From positions 7,256,229 through 7,320,228 of the forward strand of contig CM030841.1 of assembly GCA_018105865.1 (NCBI GenBank): a stretch of 64,000 bases of DNA, written 5' to 3'. This DNA is from Metaphire vulgaris (Eukaryota; Annelida; Clitellata; Crassiclitellata; Megascolecidae). The position numbers were made by a program, and so were the translations under genes. This document shows positions 21,636-33,400 of the stretch, piece by piece (the first letter of the stretch is position 1; each line of letters opens with the position of its first letter). The notes beneath the pieces are model-generated. The model was not told where the DNA came from and searched no databases. It saw only the letters and a program-made list of their open reading frames with translations.

Positions 21636-22262
21636 CATCATCATCAGCTCATAGTCCCCTCAGGAACCGTCGAGACCAGTAGCATGCTGAACGATTCTTT
21701 TCCAATTTTCGCGGTCTTGTGCCGCGTGTATTGCCTCTCCAAGATTTAATCCAGTCCACTCTCTGATGTCGTCGAACCATCGTCTTCTGGGCCTTCCAGA
21801 AGGGCGTGTTCCCCCATTGTTCCCTCCATTGCAACGTTCAGAATTCTCTTCCATGTGACTGACATGACCAAACATCTGGAGCTTCCTTTCTTTGATTGTG
21901 TTTATCACATTACTGTCGGTCCTGATTCTTCTCCTTACTTCTTTATTCGTGATTTTCATTCCCCACCATATCTTAAGAAGCCGTCGGTAGCATCGCATTT
22001 CGAAAGCCAGGAGTCGCCTGCAGTCATCCTTTTTCAGTGTCCAAGTCTCGCCTCCATAAAGGAGCACAGAGAAGACACAGACTCGTAAAAGTTGGAGCTT
22101 TGTCTTGAGGGAGATCTTTCCAGAGCTCCATAGTTTGCCAAGGCGGCCCTATGCTGAGCTGGCCAGACCAATCCTCCTTCTAATCTCCTGACTACAATTC
22201 CCATCTGCACGCACCAAGCTTCCCAGATATACAAACTGCTCGACCGTTTCCAACTGGGTGCT
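21636..22262 (-). mobile_element. RTE-type LINE, 5'-truncated
   Basis: Minus-strand C-terminal RTE polypeptide: YGGETWTLKKDDCRRLLAFE, RKLQMFGHVSHMEEN and RPSGRPRRRWFDDIREWTGL. The 3' (ATG)n tail is at the left. Exact 13-base target duplication gtgtatgggactt (21623-21635 and 22263-22275); the paralogous DNA at 58987-58999 shows the empty site. Confidence 0.9.
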
Positions 22263-22275
22263 GTGTATGGGACTT

Positions 22276-22619
22276 GGTTAGAATTAAATAAAATTTTTAT
22301 TTGCAATATTTGCAAAGAAATATAAAGTTCAGAAAATAATATTAATAATTGGATGATGATGAGATTATATTTATCCTATGTTGAAAACCACTACATCTCG
22401 TAGATCCTTCTATTCCAACAGCCGTTTGTCCGTTACAGCTCTTGTCTTTGATTTTACGAAAATAATACCATTTGCAGTAGGCCTATAATGACAAACAGCA
22501 TACATATTAAATTTCAGTTCTTCATAATTGTATGTACTATATTATAATCACTATGCAGAAACCAACCAAACAAATAAATGCCTAATCCAATGTCCTATTT
22601 TATTTAAAGTACTTTAAAG
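22276..22619. other. Decayed GRL 3' flank
   Basis: AT-rich and gene-free. Its start (ggttagaattaaataaaat) matches the DNA after gene 5 exon 4 (about 58998). Confidence 0.5.
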
Positions 22620-22737
22620 CAGTGCTTTTTTTACTAGGAAAAAAGGTTTGGAAACTTATTATTTTTTACTCTTCAACAAAAAGGGGCGTGGTAACGCCGT
22701 ACCTGTACGTTCCCAGCCGCATTATTACTTATTCATA

Positions 22738-22770
<33 letters not shown>

Positions 22771-22844
22771 ATCTATACACACAAAATCTGGCAAAAAAGG
22801 TGTGGGAACGCCGTTTCCGTGCGTTCCCTCTGAAAAAAGCCCTG
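22620..22844. mobile_element. hAT MITE
   Basis: Exact 8-base target duplication CTTTAAAG (22612-22619 and 22845-22852). Ends CAGTGCTTTTTTT and, inverted, CAGGGCTTTTTTC. It contains a (TA)n tract at 22738-22763 and two related segments with aacgccgt near each side. Confidence 0.85.
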
Positions 22845-23107
22845 CTTTAAAGACTTCACACTATAGCTATCAGCTGACGCTGTCTTATGGCTCTTTTTCC
22901 TATAAATATTTATTGACTTCAAAATTGGTTCTGTAACTCAGATATGACATTATGTAGTCGAATTTTAATTTCAGTTGATTTTCTGCCATAAATAATAAAT
23001 TTTGAATGTAATTAACATGTGCAGTTAAACGTTGAGTCGCGTGTCATTGAATAATGTCATGTTGGCTATTTTATAACATGAAACATGACGCGTTGACAGC
23101 TTTACAG

Positions 23108-23185
23108 ATTTTAGGACTCGTAATCACTTACTTTATTCTCAGCATCCAACTGGCTCCCCGTTTGCAAATACCGTTAGAATATTGA
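23108..23185 (+). pseudogene. Second orphan GRL exon 4, open frame
   Basis: Acceptor agctttacag, then ILGLVITYFILSIQLAPRLQ and six more residues to TGA. ITYFILSIQL keeps the TM7 signature. No exon 1 to 3 lies nearby. It is more diverged from genes 1 to 5 than they are from each other. It could be a stump of a deleted gene or an alternative last exon for gene 2. Confidence 0.75.
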
Positions 23186-23693
23186 ATAGTACAAGCTTAT
23201 CTGTGTATTTCGTTGACATGCACTTCAATTCGCCGAAAGCTTAATATAACAACGAATCAGTGAGAGCATCACAGTCTACGAACCCTATTATAATTCCTAA
23301 TTATCTTGATAGATGCATTGCCTAATTAGTACATTTGATTTATTTAAGCAGTTTTTAATATATTGTCGTTACTTGTAGGTCACATTGCATTACACATCAC
23401 ACGAACTTGCACTGCGTGTGCTATTTTAGCATTTTAGCGGTTTTAACTTTCTTGACTGGTTTAAAATTTTGTTTACTTTGAATGTTTCCTTTGAACATTT
23501 ACCGTTGGAATATATAATTAATATAGGCCTACAGTATATAAAACAAACCGAAATAAAGATGTAGAGCAACCTTTTGTGTAGAAAAAAGCATCGCTCTAGA
23601 GTGTCACCTATCTTGTGTCGTACAGCAGGAGGCAAAAGTACAAAGCGTGATAACACCTTTGCTTAGGGTCTTTGGACAAATAACGATTGCGTT
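23186..23693. other. GRL-unit remnant without exon
   Basis: The stretch 23560-23693 (ctctagagtgtcac ... ctttggacaaataacgatt) matches gene 5 intron 3 just before its exon 4 (58555-58655), but the exon itself is not found; a LINE begins at this point. The rest shows no gene. Confidence 0.6.
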
Positions 23694-25920
23694 ATGTCAG
23701 TGAACAATCTAAACTCTCTATTCAAAAATGTTAAATGTTGCGTCCCACAAGGCTCTATATTAGGACCACTACTATTCTTAGTATATATTAATGACCTGCC
23801 AAATATCTCTAAATTTCTTGAATTTATTATTTTTGCGGATGACACATACGTCATTGCTAGCCATGTCAACTATAGTGAGTTAATTAATAACATAAACATG
23901 GAACTTGACAAATTATCTAAATGGTTTAAAATAAATAAATTGGCTGTTAACCTCACTAAGACAAATTTTATCAAGTTCAAACCTAAGAATAAAACTCCTG
24001 TTTCTATTACTGATAATATAATGATAAATGATCAAATTATTCTCCAAACCTCATTAATTAAATTCCCAGGAGTTATATTATATCATAAATTAAACTGGAA
24101 AGATCGCATCAATTATTTAGCAAACAGGCTATCCAAAAATCTGAATGTTTTAAGGCATAGGCTATTAAAAAATATCTGGAACCGAAAGCTCTCCATAATC
24201 TTTATTTTACATTAATTCATTCTCACCTTACATATGTAAATATCACATGGGGAATGAACTATCAGTTCACTATAGTTAAAATCCAAATACTTCAAAATAA
24301 AGCAGTTAGAACTGTTAGATTAACTTTTAAGGGGCCCACCTCAGGTCAGGTCAGGTCTTCGTCCTCCAGCTGTGTCCAGCTATTGACTTCTCCATGACAT
24401 CTCTCCAAAGTTCTCTGTCCTTTGCTATTTCTTCCAAAGTCATTCGATGTCTTCCGTCAGTTTTTCCATTGAGGTTCATCCCTGCCATGTGCAGATCCTC
24501 TTCCAAACCGTCCACCCATCGTCTTTTAGGTCTTCCTTTAGATCTTCTCCTCTCTGGTTTGTAGTTGAAAATTCGTTTTGGGTTTCTTATTTCTTCCATT
24601 CTGAGTATGTGTCCAGTCCAATTCATTCTTCGTTTTCTGATAACTTCCACGATGCTCGGTTGCAGTGTTCTCTCTCTAACTTCTTCATTTGTTATATGTT
24701 CTTTGTATCCAATCCTTAGTATTCTTCTAAGCCATTTATTTTCTGTTGCTACTAGTTTTTTCTCAAATTCCTTTTTTATGGTCCAAGATTCACATCCATA
24801 AATTAGTATTGGTATTACACAAGTGTTGAGAATTCTTAATTTTGTTTTCATCCCAATGTCATGTCTTTTGAAAATATTGGTATGTAGCCTGTTGAAGGTT
24901 GATCCTGCCAATGCTATTCTTCGTTTAATCTCCAAGTCCGAGCCTCCTTTTGCTTCCAATTCACTTCCCAAGTAAACAAAATTCTCCACTATTTCAATTT
25001 CTTTTCCGTTGTGTGATACTATTGGCCATTCCCCAACTGTTTTTGTAAATTTCCTACCTACCTACCTGGACACAAATAACCTATACAAGAAGTTTAAAAT
25101 TCTTAAAATGGTAAATATATTTAAATTTCAAGCCTCAAAATTTATATTAAAAAATTTACATAATCTTTAACCTACCTTTTACTATACTTGTAAATTCCTT
25201 GACCCACATAAAGATAACTCAAATAGAAATCTAAGAAATATTAATAATATCTATCTTCTGTTTGCCAATACCAACACTAGACTATTCACTATTAAGTATT
25301 CAGGCCCTAGAGCATGGAACTCTCTCCCAGAAAATTAAAAAAAATATCAATTTATCTCTTTTAAAGAGAAATCTTTAAAAATTTCTTCTACTACACCAAT
25401 TATAACTGTCTAACCAGTAATATTTATGAGTATTTAATTTTTCTGTCTCATACTATTTTATAAACTTAATTTTATTTTATCTAGTAGGCCCTAAATTACA
25501 TAGATTTGTAGCAAGTTTTGGTACATAAACTAATTCTGCCTTAAACTATGTTATTTAATGTCCTCACTTGCTTCAATAGCAATTTTTATTTATCAAATAA
25601 TATTACCACTTTGTGGGATCTATGATTCATTTGGTAATACTTTTCACAAACAGTTTATTAGCTTACTATATATATATATATATCTTGTAGCTTACTATAT
25701 ATATATCTATATATATTGTAATCTTTCTTTTTGCCTTTTTGTCACCTAGTATAAGTTAGTTAAATAAGTTAAGCCTTTTTCCTACTTTGCACTTAGACAA
25801 ACTTTATATGCATATATCTAAATTTAAATGTATGTATAACTTTATGTGAAGTGTAAGTGGTATGTGTGTGTGAAAATAAATTTGTATGAATCTTGTAACA
25901 TATGACTAGAATTATAATTA
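23694..25920 (+). mobile_element. Jockey-superfamily LINE, split by an RTE insertion
   Basis: The first part (23694-24345) encodes CVPQGSILGPLLFLVYIND, FADDTYVIA, INKLAVNLTKTNF and, after a frame change, LIHSHLTYVNITWG. The reading resumes at 25066 with NNLYKKFKILKMVNIF, then RLFTIKYSGPRAWNSLPEN. An AT-rich 3' UTR runs to about 25920. The clade (CR1, L2 or Daphne-like) is not certain. 5'-truncated and decayed. A related 3' end lies at 35690-36150. Confidence 0.8.
24346..25055 (-). mobile_element. RTE-type LINE nested in another LINE
   Basis: An open minus-strand frame encodes the C-terminal RTE region: ENFVYLGSELEAKGGSD, YGCESWTIKKEFEKKL, RRMNWTGHILRMEE, GRPKRRWVDGLEEDLHMAG. The 3' tail is (AGGTC)-like at 24346-24360. 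It interrupts the LINE at 23694-25920, whose protein resumes on the other side. The target duplication is not clear because both sides are ACCT-rich. Confidence 0.85.
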
Positions 25921-26555
25921 AATCTACCTTAATTGAAGCGAATGCTATTTGAGTGTTCCCTTGGAGATTGCATACATAACTTATCCTCCAATAATTTGGT
26001 CCTAATTAAACTCGCCGACGGATCCATTAAACATCGACGCATTGGGAGTATTACCGTTTTAAAGACTATAAAATCTGTTCATAATCGTCATAAAAGTTCT
26101 TGTTTATTTTCACATATATGTTTCGACATGTGACAAGAGACGTCAGTGCTAAATCATGCAAGGGAAATTAAAAGATATCGACAAGCAAAATACATATCCA
26201 AGAAACACGACAGAGATCATATTTTTTCAAATTGTCAAAAAGTTGCTACGTTACTGACATCTGCAAATACACAGTCATACTTGGATTTCGCTACTTCCTC
26301 GAGTTTCTATACATACGCCAGCAATTTTGTGCACGAATCTGTGGGCAATTATAGCATAAAGAAACTCGATGGCTGCATCAAGAAGATGTTGATATAAACC
26401 TGAAGGAGCGAAGCGTTCGTCCAAGTAAAAGCGGTCTAATGGTTGTCATGCAACACAATCGTAGCAACATAGATAGTAACATTAATCGATATCAATATAC
26501 GACGAAACAGAAGATAGGTCTTTAGATGGCAGAATTATTTGTCATTAGCAAAACA

Positions 26556-26712
26556 CAGGGAATGGTGTGATGACATTTGTGATAGGTGTGGAAAATGTCT
26601 GCAAGAACTATGTCAAGTAGTTGCAGACAGAAAAGATTGGGACACACTGTAATGATTGCATCACAAACCAACGGACGCTGAGCCCACGGTTATTGACCAT
26701 GACGATGATGAT
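26556..26712 (+). mobile_element. Very short RTE-type 3' fragment
   Basis: Encodes a remnant of the RTE C-terminus (REWCDDICDRCGK, VADRKDWDTL) and ends in (GAT)n. Target duplication TAGCAAAACA (26546-26555 and 26713-26722). The gene 1 flank shows the unoccupied site. Confidence 0.75.
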
Positions 26713-27236
26713 TAGCAAAACATAGCAAAGGCTACACAATTATGACAAATTAAGAAGTTATCTTTTTTGACTACCGCAAAATGCCTTATATTGAAACATC
26801 ATTTTGAATTAACGGTTAACATTTTTTGAAGCAATTAGACAGCTCGATATTTCCATCTTAGTAACATGACACTAATGCTGATATTTCAGTGTCGTTATGT
26901 GCGTTAACGCATATACAGTAAGTAAAAAATATAAATTGCTTTACTAACATTGATTGATTTACTCAAAATTATAAAACACTAATTGAATAAGCATACTATG
27001 CGAAAACTTGATTTGTTTATAGATCATTAATATATCTAAGTAAAATATTTCTCAACTGTTGCTGTGGTTTGCATGAAGGTGCCGTGTGTCGGCTTTGATA
27101 TTGTCATATTATGCGCAGCTCCATTATGAAATTGCTGTTGAACAGTCAAACAAAAATTCACATTAATTCTCCGGTCATGTTTCTGCGCTGAAATATTAAA
27201 TGACATGCATTTCAAACATAGACTGCACATTTACTG

Positions 27237-27244
27237 TATATAAA
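27237..27244 (+). promoter_or_regulatory. TATA box of GRL gene 3
   Basis: TATATAAA followed by gaagaggtcgcgctgactg, as in gene 2. Confidence 0.6.
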
Positions 27245-27427
27245 GAAGAGGTCGCGCTGACTGAAGAGGCAGCTGTTTAGTTACGTGTTGCGGGCCAGTA
27301 GACACGAGAAACAAAACTGCTGTATTTTACAATATCGCGATAATTAAATGCATATTTATGGTTATATTTTAAATTCCTTTTAGTCACGAAGTCAAGATCA
27401 TTCATTAACCTTGAATTTTAAGCGGGA

Positions 27428-30400
27428 ATGATCAAAACGATGCCTCCTTTGAAGATATTTCCGAAACAAGGGGAAGGTACAGAAAATGGACAGACTGATG
27501 GAAATGAAAAGGAATACTCTGAAGGAGAGTCTTTATTGAGAAAGGCGTTTTTGCCGATGACTTTCATTTTGAGACTTCTCGGATTGTATTTCGTCAAGAC
27601 AGATGGTGGACCGAGAAAAGAATATTATTCTCGTATTTACAGCATCATCATGGTGATTGTTGTCTGGATCAACGCCGTCAGAATATTCACAGTGTTGAAA
27701 CCTTATGACACGTTCGAAACAGGACTTTTGGCAAGGGGTCTAATTCTAATAACTGAAATTACGGTGGCTGTTGCAGTTACTTCTTGCTATAAACTCAATT
27801 CAAGCGGAAAATTAGAAGCGTTTTTTAAGATCTTTGGCAAAGAGCTGAATTGTCGTCAGTTGAAGAATATCAGAATTAAAGCGATAGTTTGGTCCGCAGT
27901 TACATGGCTTTACATTATAATTAATGCCATTGGTAATATATATACTGCATATTTTGTAGGAAACGAATTTTTTAACTTAACGTGGATGACGCCATTTTTT
28001 ACAATGATCCCCATCAGCGACAAATTACTTGTAAACATTTTACAGGCGTTGTTTCTTATTTTGGAATTGTACGTTATTTGTTTCCTTTTTGTCCCTTTAA
28101 TGTGGATCTTTCTGATCGCTTCTGTTTTTTGCGGCGGATTTAAGAAATGCGCCAGGGATTTCCTTATTGGTTTTAAAGAAGCAAAGAGCGCAAGCTCGAG
28201 CACATTCGAGGCACTGAGACAGAAACATCAAATGTTATGCCAGATGGTTCGAGAGATTGACAAGTACATGTGCCTGATGAACGCCGCGTACTTCTTTGGG
28301 TATATTAGCATCGTCATCTTAGATCTGTACGGATATTTGACGAGACCATCAAAAAGCGCACAACCCTATTTTCTGTTCATGGGGCTTCTCTTTGACTTTG
28401 GCAGTCTATCTGGAGTCTTTCTACTCGCCTATGGAGGAATTATTGTGAATAACTCGGTAAGCTGTATATCTACATTGAACGATGCCATTGTTTTTAAATG
28501 CGATGTCGGTAATATGATAAAAGAAGTTATTCGTTGTCTAGATGCCTCGATATACTCATGCCTCGATAACTCAATCATCTCGAGAATAATTTTTCTCATC
28601 CATGTCTCTCTTTTTAATGCAATGAACGACACATGCGTGATAGCAAATCCTATCTTCAGAATACCACTTGGCAACGTTTTCCTCCGAAAAGTGTCTTCAA
28701 TTCTACGTGGTTCTTGAAATAGCATGGCATTTTTGTCACCTCTTTGTTTTTCAAGCAATGTGGTATTTGAGAAGCAGACCAATGGGTAGGGCTGCACCAG
28801 TTAGGGTAACATCTGTAATTGTTGCTTTACCTTAAATAAGTCAGTCAAATAAGTTAATTGAGTCCCTAATCCCTACTATGTATGGAGTGGACTATTTATG
28901 TTCTGTTAATATGTCAATTTATAATGCGAAATAATCATGCTTAAGGCCAAAGTCAAGAGCTCTTTACACACTGCACGTGTACGATATATCATTACAGGTA
29001 CATCTTAAGTTTCTTTGTAAACAATTCAAGATTAGACTCTATAGTCACGTTGTTAGGTAGGGCGCTCCAGAGCACAGGGTTCCCCCGCGTAACGGATCTC
29101 TCGCTAAGTTGCGCAGTCGTGGATGGAGGGAAACAACCAACTTGACACTGTGGCCAGATCGGAGCTGACGACCCCGGCCAATAGGCGAAGGCCTAAGAAC
29201 TACGGTTGTTCAGTCAGATAGCCAGAAAAGCTGAATCATACAAGGTTCGAGACGTTAGCCAACATCTCTTACAGGTGATGCTCTTCGGAATGCGTAGCCA
29301 ATGAAGTTTGTCTTTCAATAGAGCAGGGGTGCACAACCTTTTTAGGCCGAGGGCCAAATTTAACATTCCCAGAGTACTCGCGGGCCGGAATCTCGAAAAT
29401 GCATGTTTTATATAAAATATATTGTATATAACCATAAAATTTATATAAATCAGCAAATCAAGCAAAATTAACTTTAATAAATGCTATAATGAACTAATGC
29501 TTCATAATACACCAGTTTTTTTACTTACTACTTTCTATAACACAAACAGTAATTCATCAGTCTGCATAATCTAATTCTAGGCTAGTGAGATTGCTGTGAC
29601 TGAATGTTTTTAACCACTTTATCAATGTCTGGTTCCAATTCAGTTGTAACAATATTTAAAATGTTTGTGAAGTTGCTATCAGTCAAGTTTGACCTCAACT
29701 TATTTTTATTGAGGTTCGTAATTGAGAATGTTTGCTCACATAAATATGTACTTCCAACATTGAAAACAACTGTAATGCCAAGTCCTTAATTTTTCCAAAC
29801 TTGTTAGGACAAAGAATTTTGAAAAATGTTAAAATGGTTTCTTCCTTGAAAGCCAATTTCAGTTCAGATGAACACTGAAGGTCAATGACCTCCAGCTGAT
29901 ACTCAGCAGGAATATCATTCCTCACTTAAATGTCGCTGTTCTAATAATAATAATAATGTGATTTTAAGTGGTTTAGGAGGCTAAGTAAGCCTGTGTGAAA
30001 ACCACTGATGTAACCATCTGCATTCAATAACCTAGTTTATCTAGATAGCCTTTGAATCCGTTCACTGTTTCAACTGTCACTCCCACCTCGTCCAAACTGT
30101 TCCATTTGTCCACAACCCTTGCACTAAAAAAGTTTTTCTTTCTTGGACCAACCCTCTGCTTAAACAATTTGCACTTGTGGCCTCTTGTGCTGCTATAGTG
30201 TGCCAATGTAAAGAATCGATCATATAGCACATCTACTTTCCCAGTCATTATTTTGTATGTTTCTATCAAATCCCCTCTCTCTCTTCTCCTTTCCAATGTT
30301 GTCAGTCCACAATATTGAAGTCTTTTTTCGTAGCTTAAATTATGGCACCCATTGACCATCTTCGTTGCTCGTCTTTGCACTTTTTCTAAAAGTTCTATAT

Positions 30401-33400
30401 CTTTTTCAAGAATGGATTCCAAGCCTGAACACAGTATTCCAGATGAGGCCTTACTAATGACTTATAAAGTTTAATGATTATCTCTTTGTCACGACTCACA
30501 ATTGTCCTTTTCACCATTCCCAACATTTGGTTTCCCTTTTTGCTGCCTCCATGCATTGGTGAGATGGATTCATACTTCTATGGGTGATTATCCCCAAGTC
30601 TCTTTCTTTTTCTGTTGTGGTTAGAACCTTCCCCTAAAGAGTATTCATTACCATTATTAGACTTCCCAACATGCATTACAGAACATTTATCAATATTGAA
30701 AAGCATCTGCCAGTCCACAGACCACTGAAACAATTTCCTTAGATCTTCTTGTAAAATTTTTGCATCATCCTCTGAGTCTATATTTCTGCATAACTTTGTG
30801 TCATCGGCAAACTTTGAAATTTTGGACAGTAATCCTTCATCGATATCATTTATATATATTAGAAAAAGTAATGGCCCAAGCACTGAGCCCTGAGGCACTC
30901 CACTGATAACTCTTGCCCATTGCGAATGGCCTCCCCTAATGCCAACCTTCTGTCTTCTTCCCTTCAACCAATTTTCAATCCATCTGAGAATATTGCCCCT
31001 TATTCCACAGGACTTCAGTTTGGCAGCCAGCCGTACTTTATCAAAAGCTTTGGCAAAATCTAAATATATTATGTCTACTCCCTTGCCCTTGTCTAGATTA
31101 TCAAAACCTCCTCCAGAAAGTCCAACAGGTTGGTCAGGCATGAACGCCCCTTTGTAAATCCATGCTGACTATCTTTAACAATTTTATGCCTAGTCAAATG
31201 TTCCAAAATGCTTTCTTTCAGTATTTTTCCATAACTTTACCGATTACAGATGTTAGGCTCACTGGTCTGTAATTGCTTGGTTCACTTCGTTTTCCCTTCT
31301 TGAACAGTGGGCTGACTAATGCGTCTCTCCAGTCTTGCGGTACTACTCCAGTTCTGAGTGATTCATTGATTATCAAAGCAATTGCATGTCCTATTTCATT
31401 TCGAACCTCGTAAAGAAACTTTGGATGTAAGCCATCTAATCCTGGGCTCTTGTCTGTCTTTAAATTGGTCAAAACCTTGATAACACATTCTTTTGTACAC
31501 ACTATATCTGTTAGCATTTCTTCTTCATTTCCATCAAACACAATTTTGGCTTCTGGCATAGTATTTGTATTTTCCTCTGTAAATACTGAACAAAAATAGT
31601 TATTTAGAATCTGTGCAGTTTCTACATCGTCTGTTATTGCACATCCTGCGCTGTCCAAGAGGGGACCGACTGTGTCCTTTTCGTCTTTTCGTTTCGTTCT
31701 GCATCAGTCTTACGTTTTTTAGTCTTGAATTTAGACATTCTAGACTTACTGCAGAGACAATTTGAATGTATAAAGCACGTTATTGAAGTAGTTTATTATC
31801 GCCCGTCTCTGTGTCACGTTGTTATAGGTCGCACATTTGTAAGTATCCCAACATATATGAATAGGTCAGTCAGCAGATACCTAATTTCTATGCCAAAATT
31901 ACTGTTCTCGGGTCAGTTTTCTGTTATTCGAAATTGTACCGCGGGCCGGACAGAACCCTTTGGCGGGCCGGTTTTCTGTGCTGTTCGAAATTGTCCCGCG
32001 GGCCAGAAAAAAACCGTCGGCGGGCCGGATTTGGCCCGCGGGCCAGTGGTTGTGCACCCCTGCAATAGAGCGATGACATGATCACCCCACCTAGCTCCAA
32101 AGATCATTCGAGCAGAGGCATTTAGTACCATCTGCAGACGGTCCAGCTGGCTAGCAGGAAGGCCCAGAAGAACGCTGTTGCAGTAATCGACCCTTGAGAG
32201 GACTAATGAACGGATCAATAAGATCGCTGCCGAGGTTGGCAGGTGGCAACGAATCTCTCTGATCCGCCGGAGCTGATAGTAACAGGATCGAGACACATTA
32301 CTAATGTGTCCATTTAACGCTAGCGATTCATCCAGTAGCGCTCGCAGAAGGCGCACTTCAGTGAACGAGGTAATATATACCATATCAAATAAGAACGGTG
32401 TGTGTGGTTGATCAATAATTATTATTCTTCCTAAGGGTCGCAATCTGCAATGTTTTAGTCTCGGAGGGATTTAAGGCAAGACAATTTGAAACAGTCCATT
32501 GCTTGAACTTGATAATAATGCAGTCACTGATGCGAGCTCGAAGTCGCTCTGTGTTCTTCAGAAGACAGAATTAATACATCTGGACGTCGTCGGTGTAGAC
32601 GTGCACTTCGAAACCACACGACTTGATGATTTGACCAATGTCTGCAACGTATGGGGCAAACTGAAAGGGCACAAGTACAGATCCCTAAGGCACGCCACAA
32701 AGAACCTGCCGCGGGGCAGATATATGGCCATTCAAACAGACTGACTGCGATATGCCAGTAAGGTAGTCACGAAGACAGACGAGAGCAATATCCTTGATGC
32801 CATAGGTGAATTCGAGACGGCGGATGATGATATCATAATCCACTGTTTCGAACGCAGCCAAGACATCGACTAGACAAAGAAGGGCTAACTGCCTATTCGC
32901 TATGGCGTCGACGATGTCGTTGTAAATTCGCAGTATGCGGTATCCGTGGAGTGACCCCGCCTGTAAACTGACTGTTCCCTCGGCACGAGACCGTCTGACA
33001 CCAGGTATCTTACCTCCTGCACATTTACGACTCTTTTCAACACTTTCGAAAGAAAGAGAAGATTGGAGACCCGGCGGTAGTTGGCTACTTCAGCAGGATT
33101 GGAGCCGAGTCGTTTGAGATGCGGATACACAACCGCATACTTCCACGACGAAGAAAATTAAGCCACACCGGGAATGGGTCGAGTTTGCACTGCTTATTCG
33201 GTAGTGACCGGACGATCGCTATGACATCCTCCGTCGACAAAGCAGAGAACACATTTAGAGAAGACCCTGTGTACAAGATGTAGGCTACTCAATGGGTGGC
33301 ATCCGACGTTCTCTATCTGATAGCGCTGATTTTATCAGCGAGGTGCTGGTGAATGTCTTCAGCATAGAAACCGGAAGGTGGGCGGGAGCCTTTGTCAGAC

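Larger units (their letters stand above)
26200..27427 (+). other. 5' flank of GRL gene 3
   Basis: Paralogous to the flanks of genes 1, 2 and 4, with an inserted RTE fragment at 26556-26712. The DNA between 25920 and 26200 has short open frames without recognisable product. Confidence 0.7.

Noticed and set aside
25933..26397. Two small open frames upstream of gene 3
   Set aside because: The second overlaps the flank shared with genes 1 and 4, where it is not conserved as a frame; chance open frames are likely.
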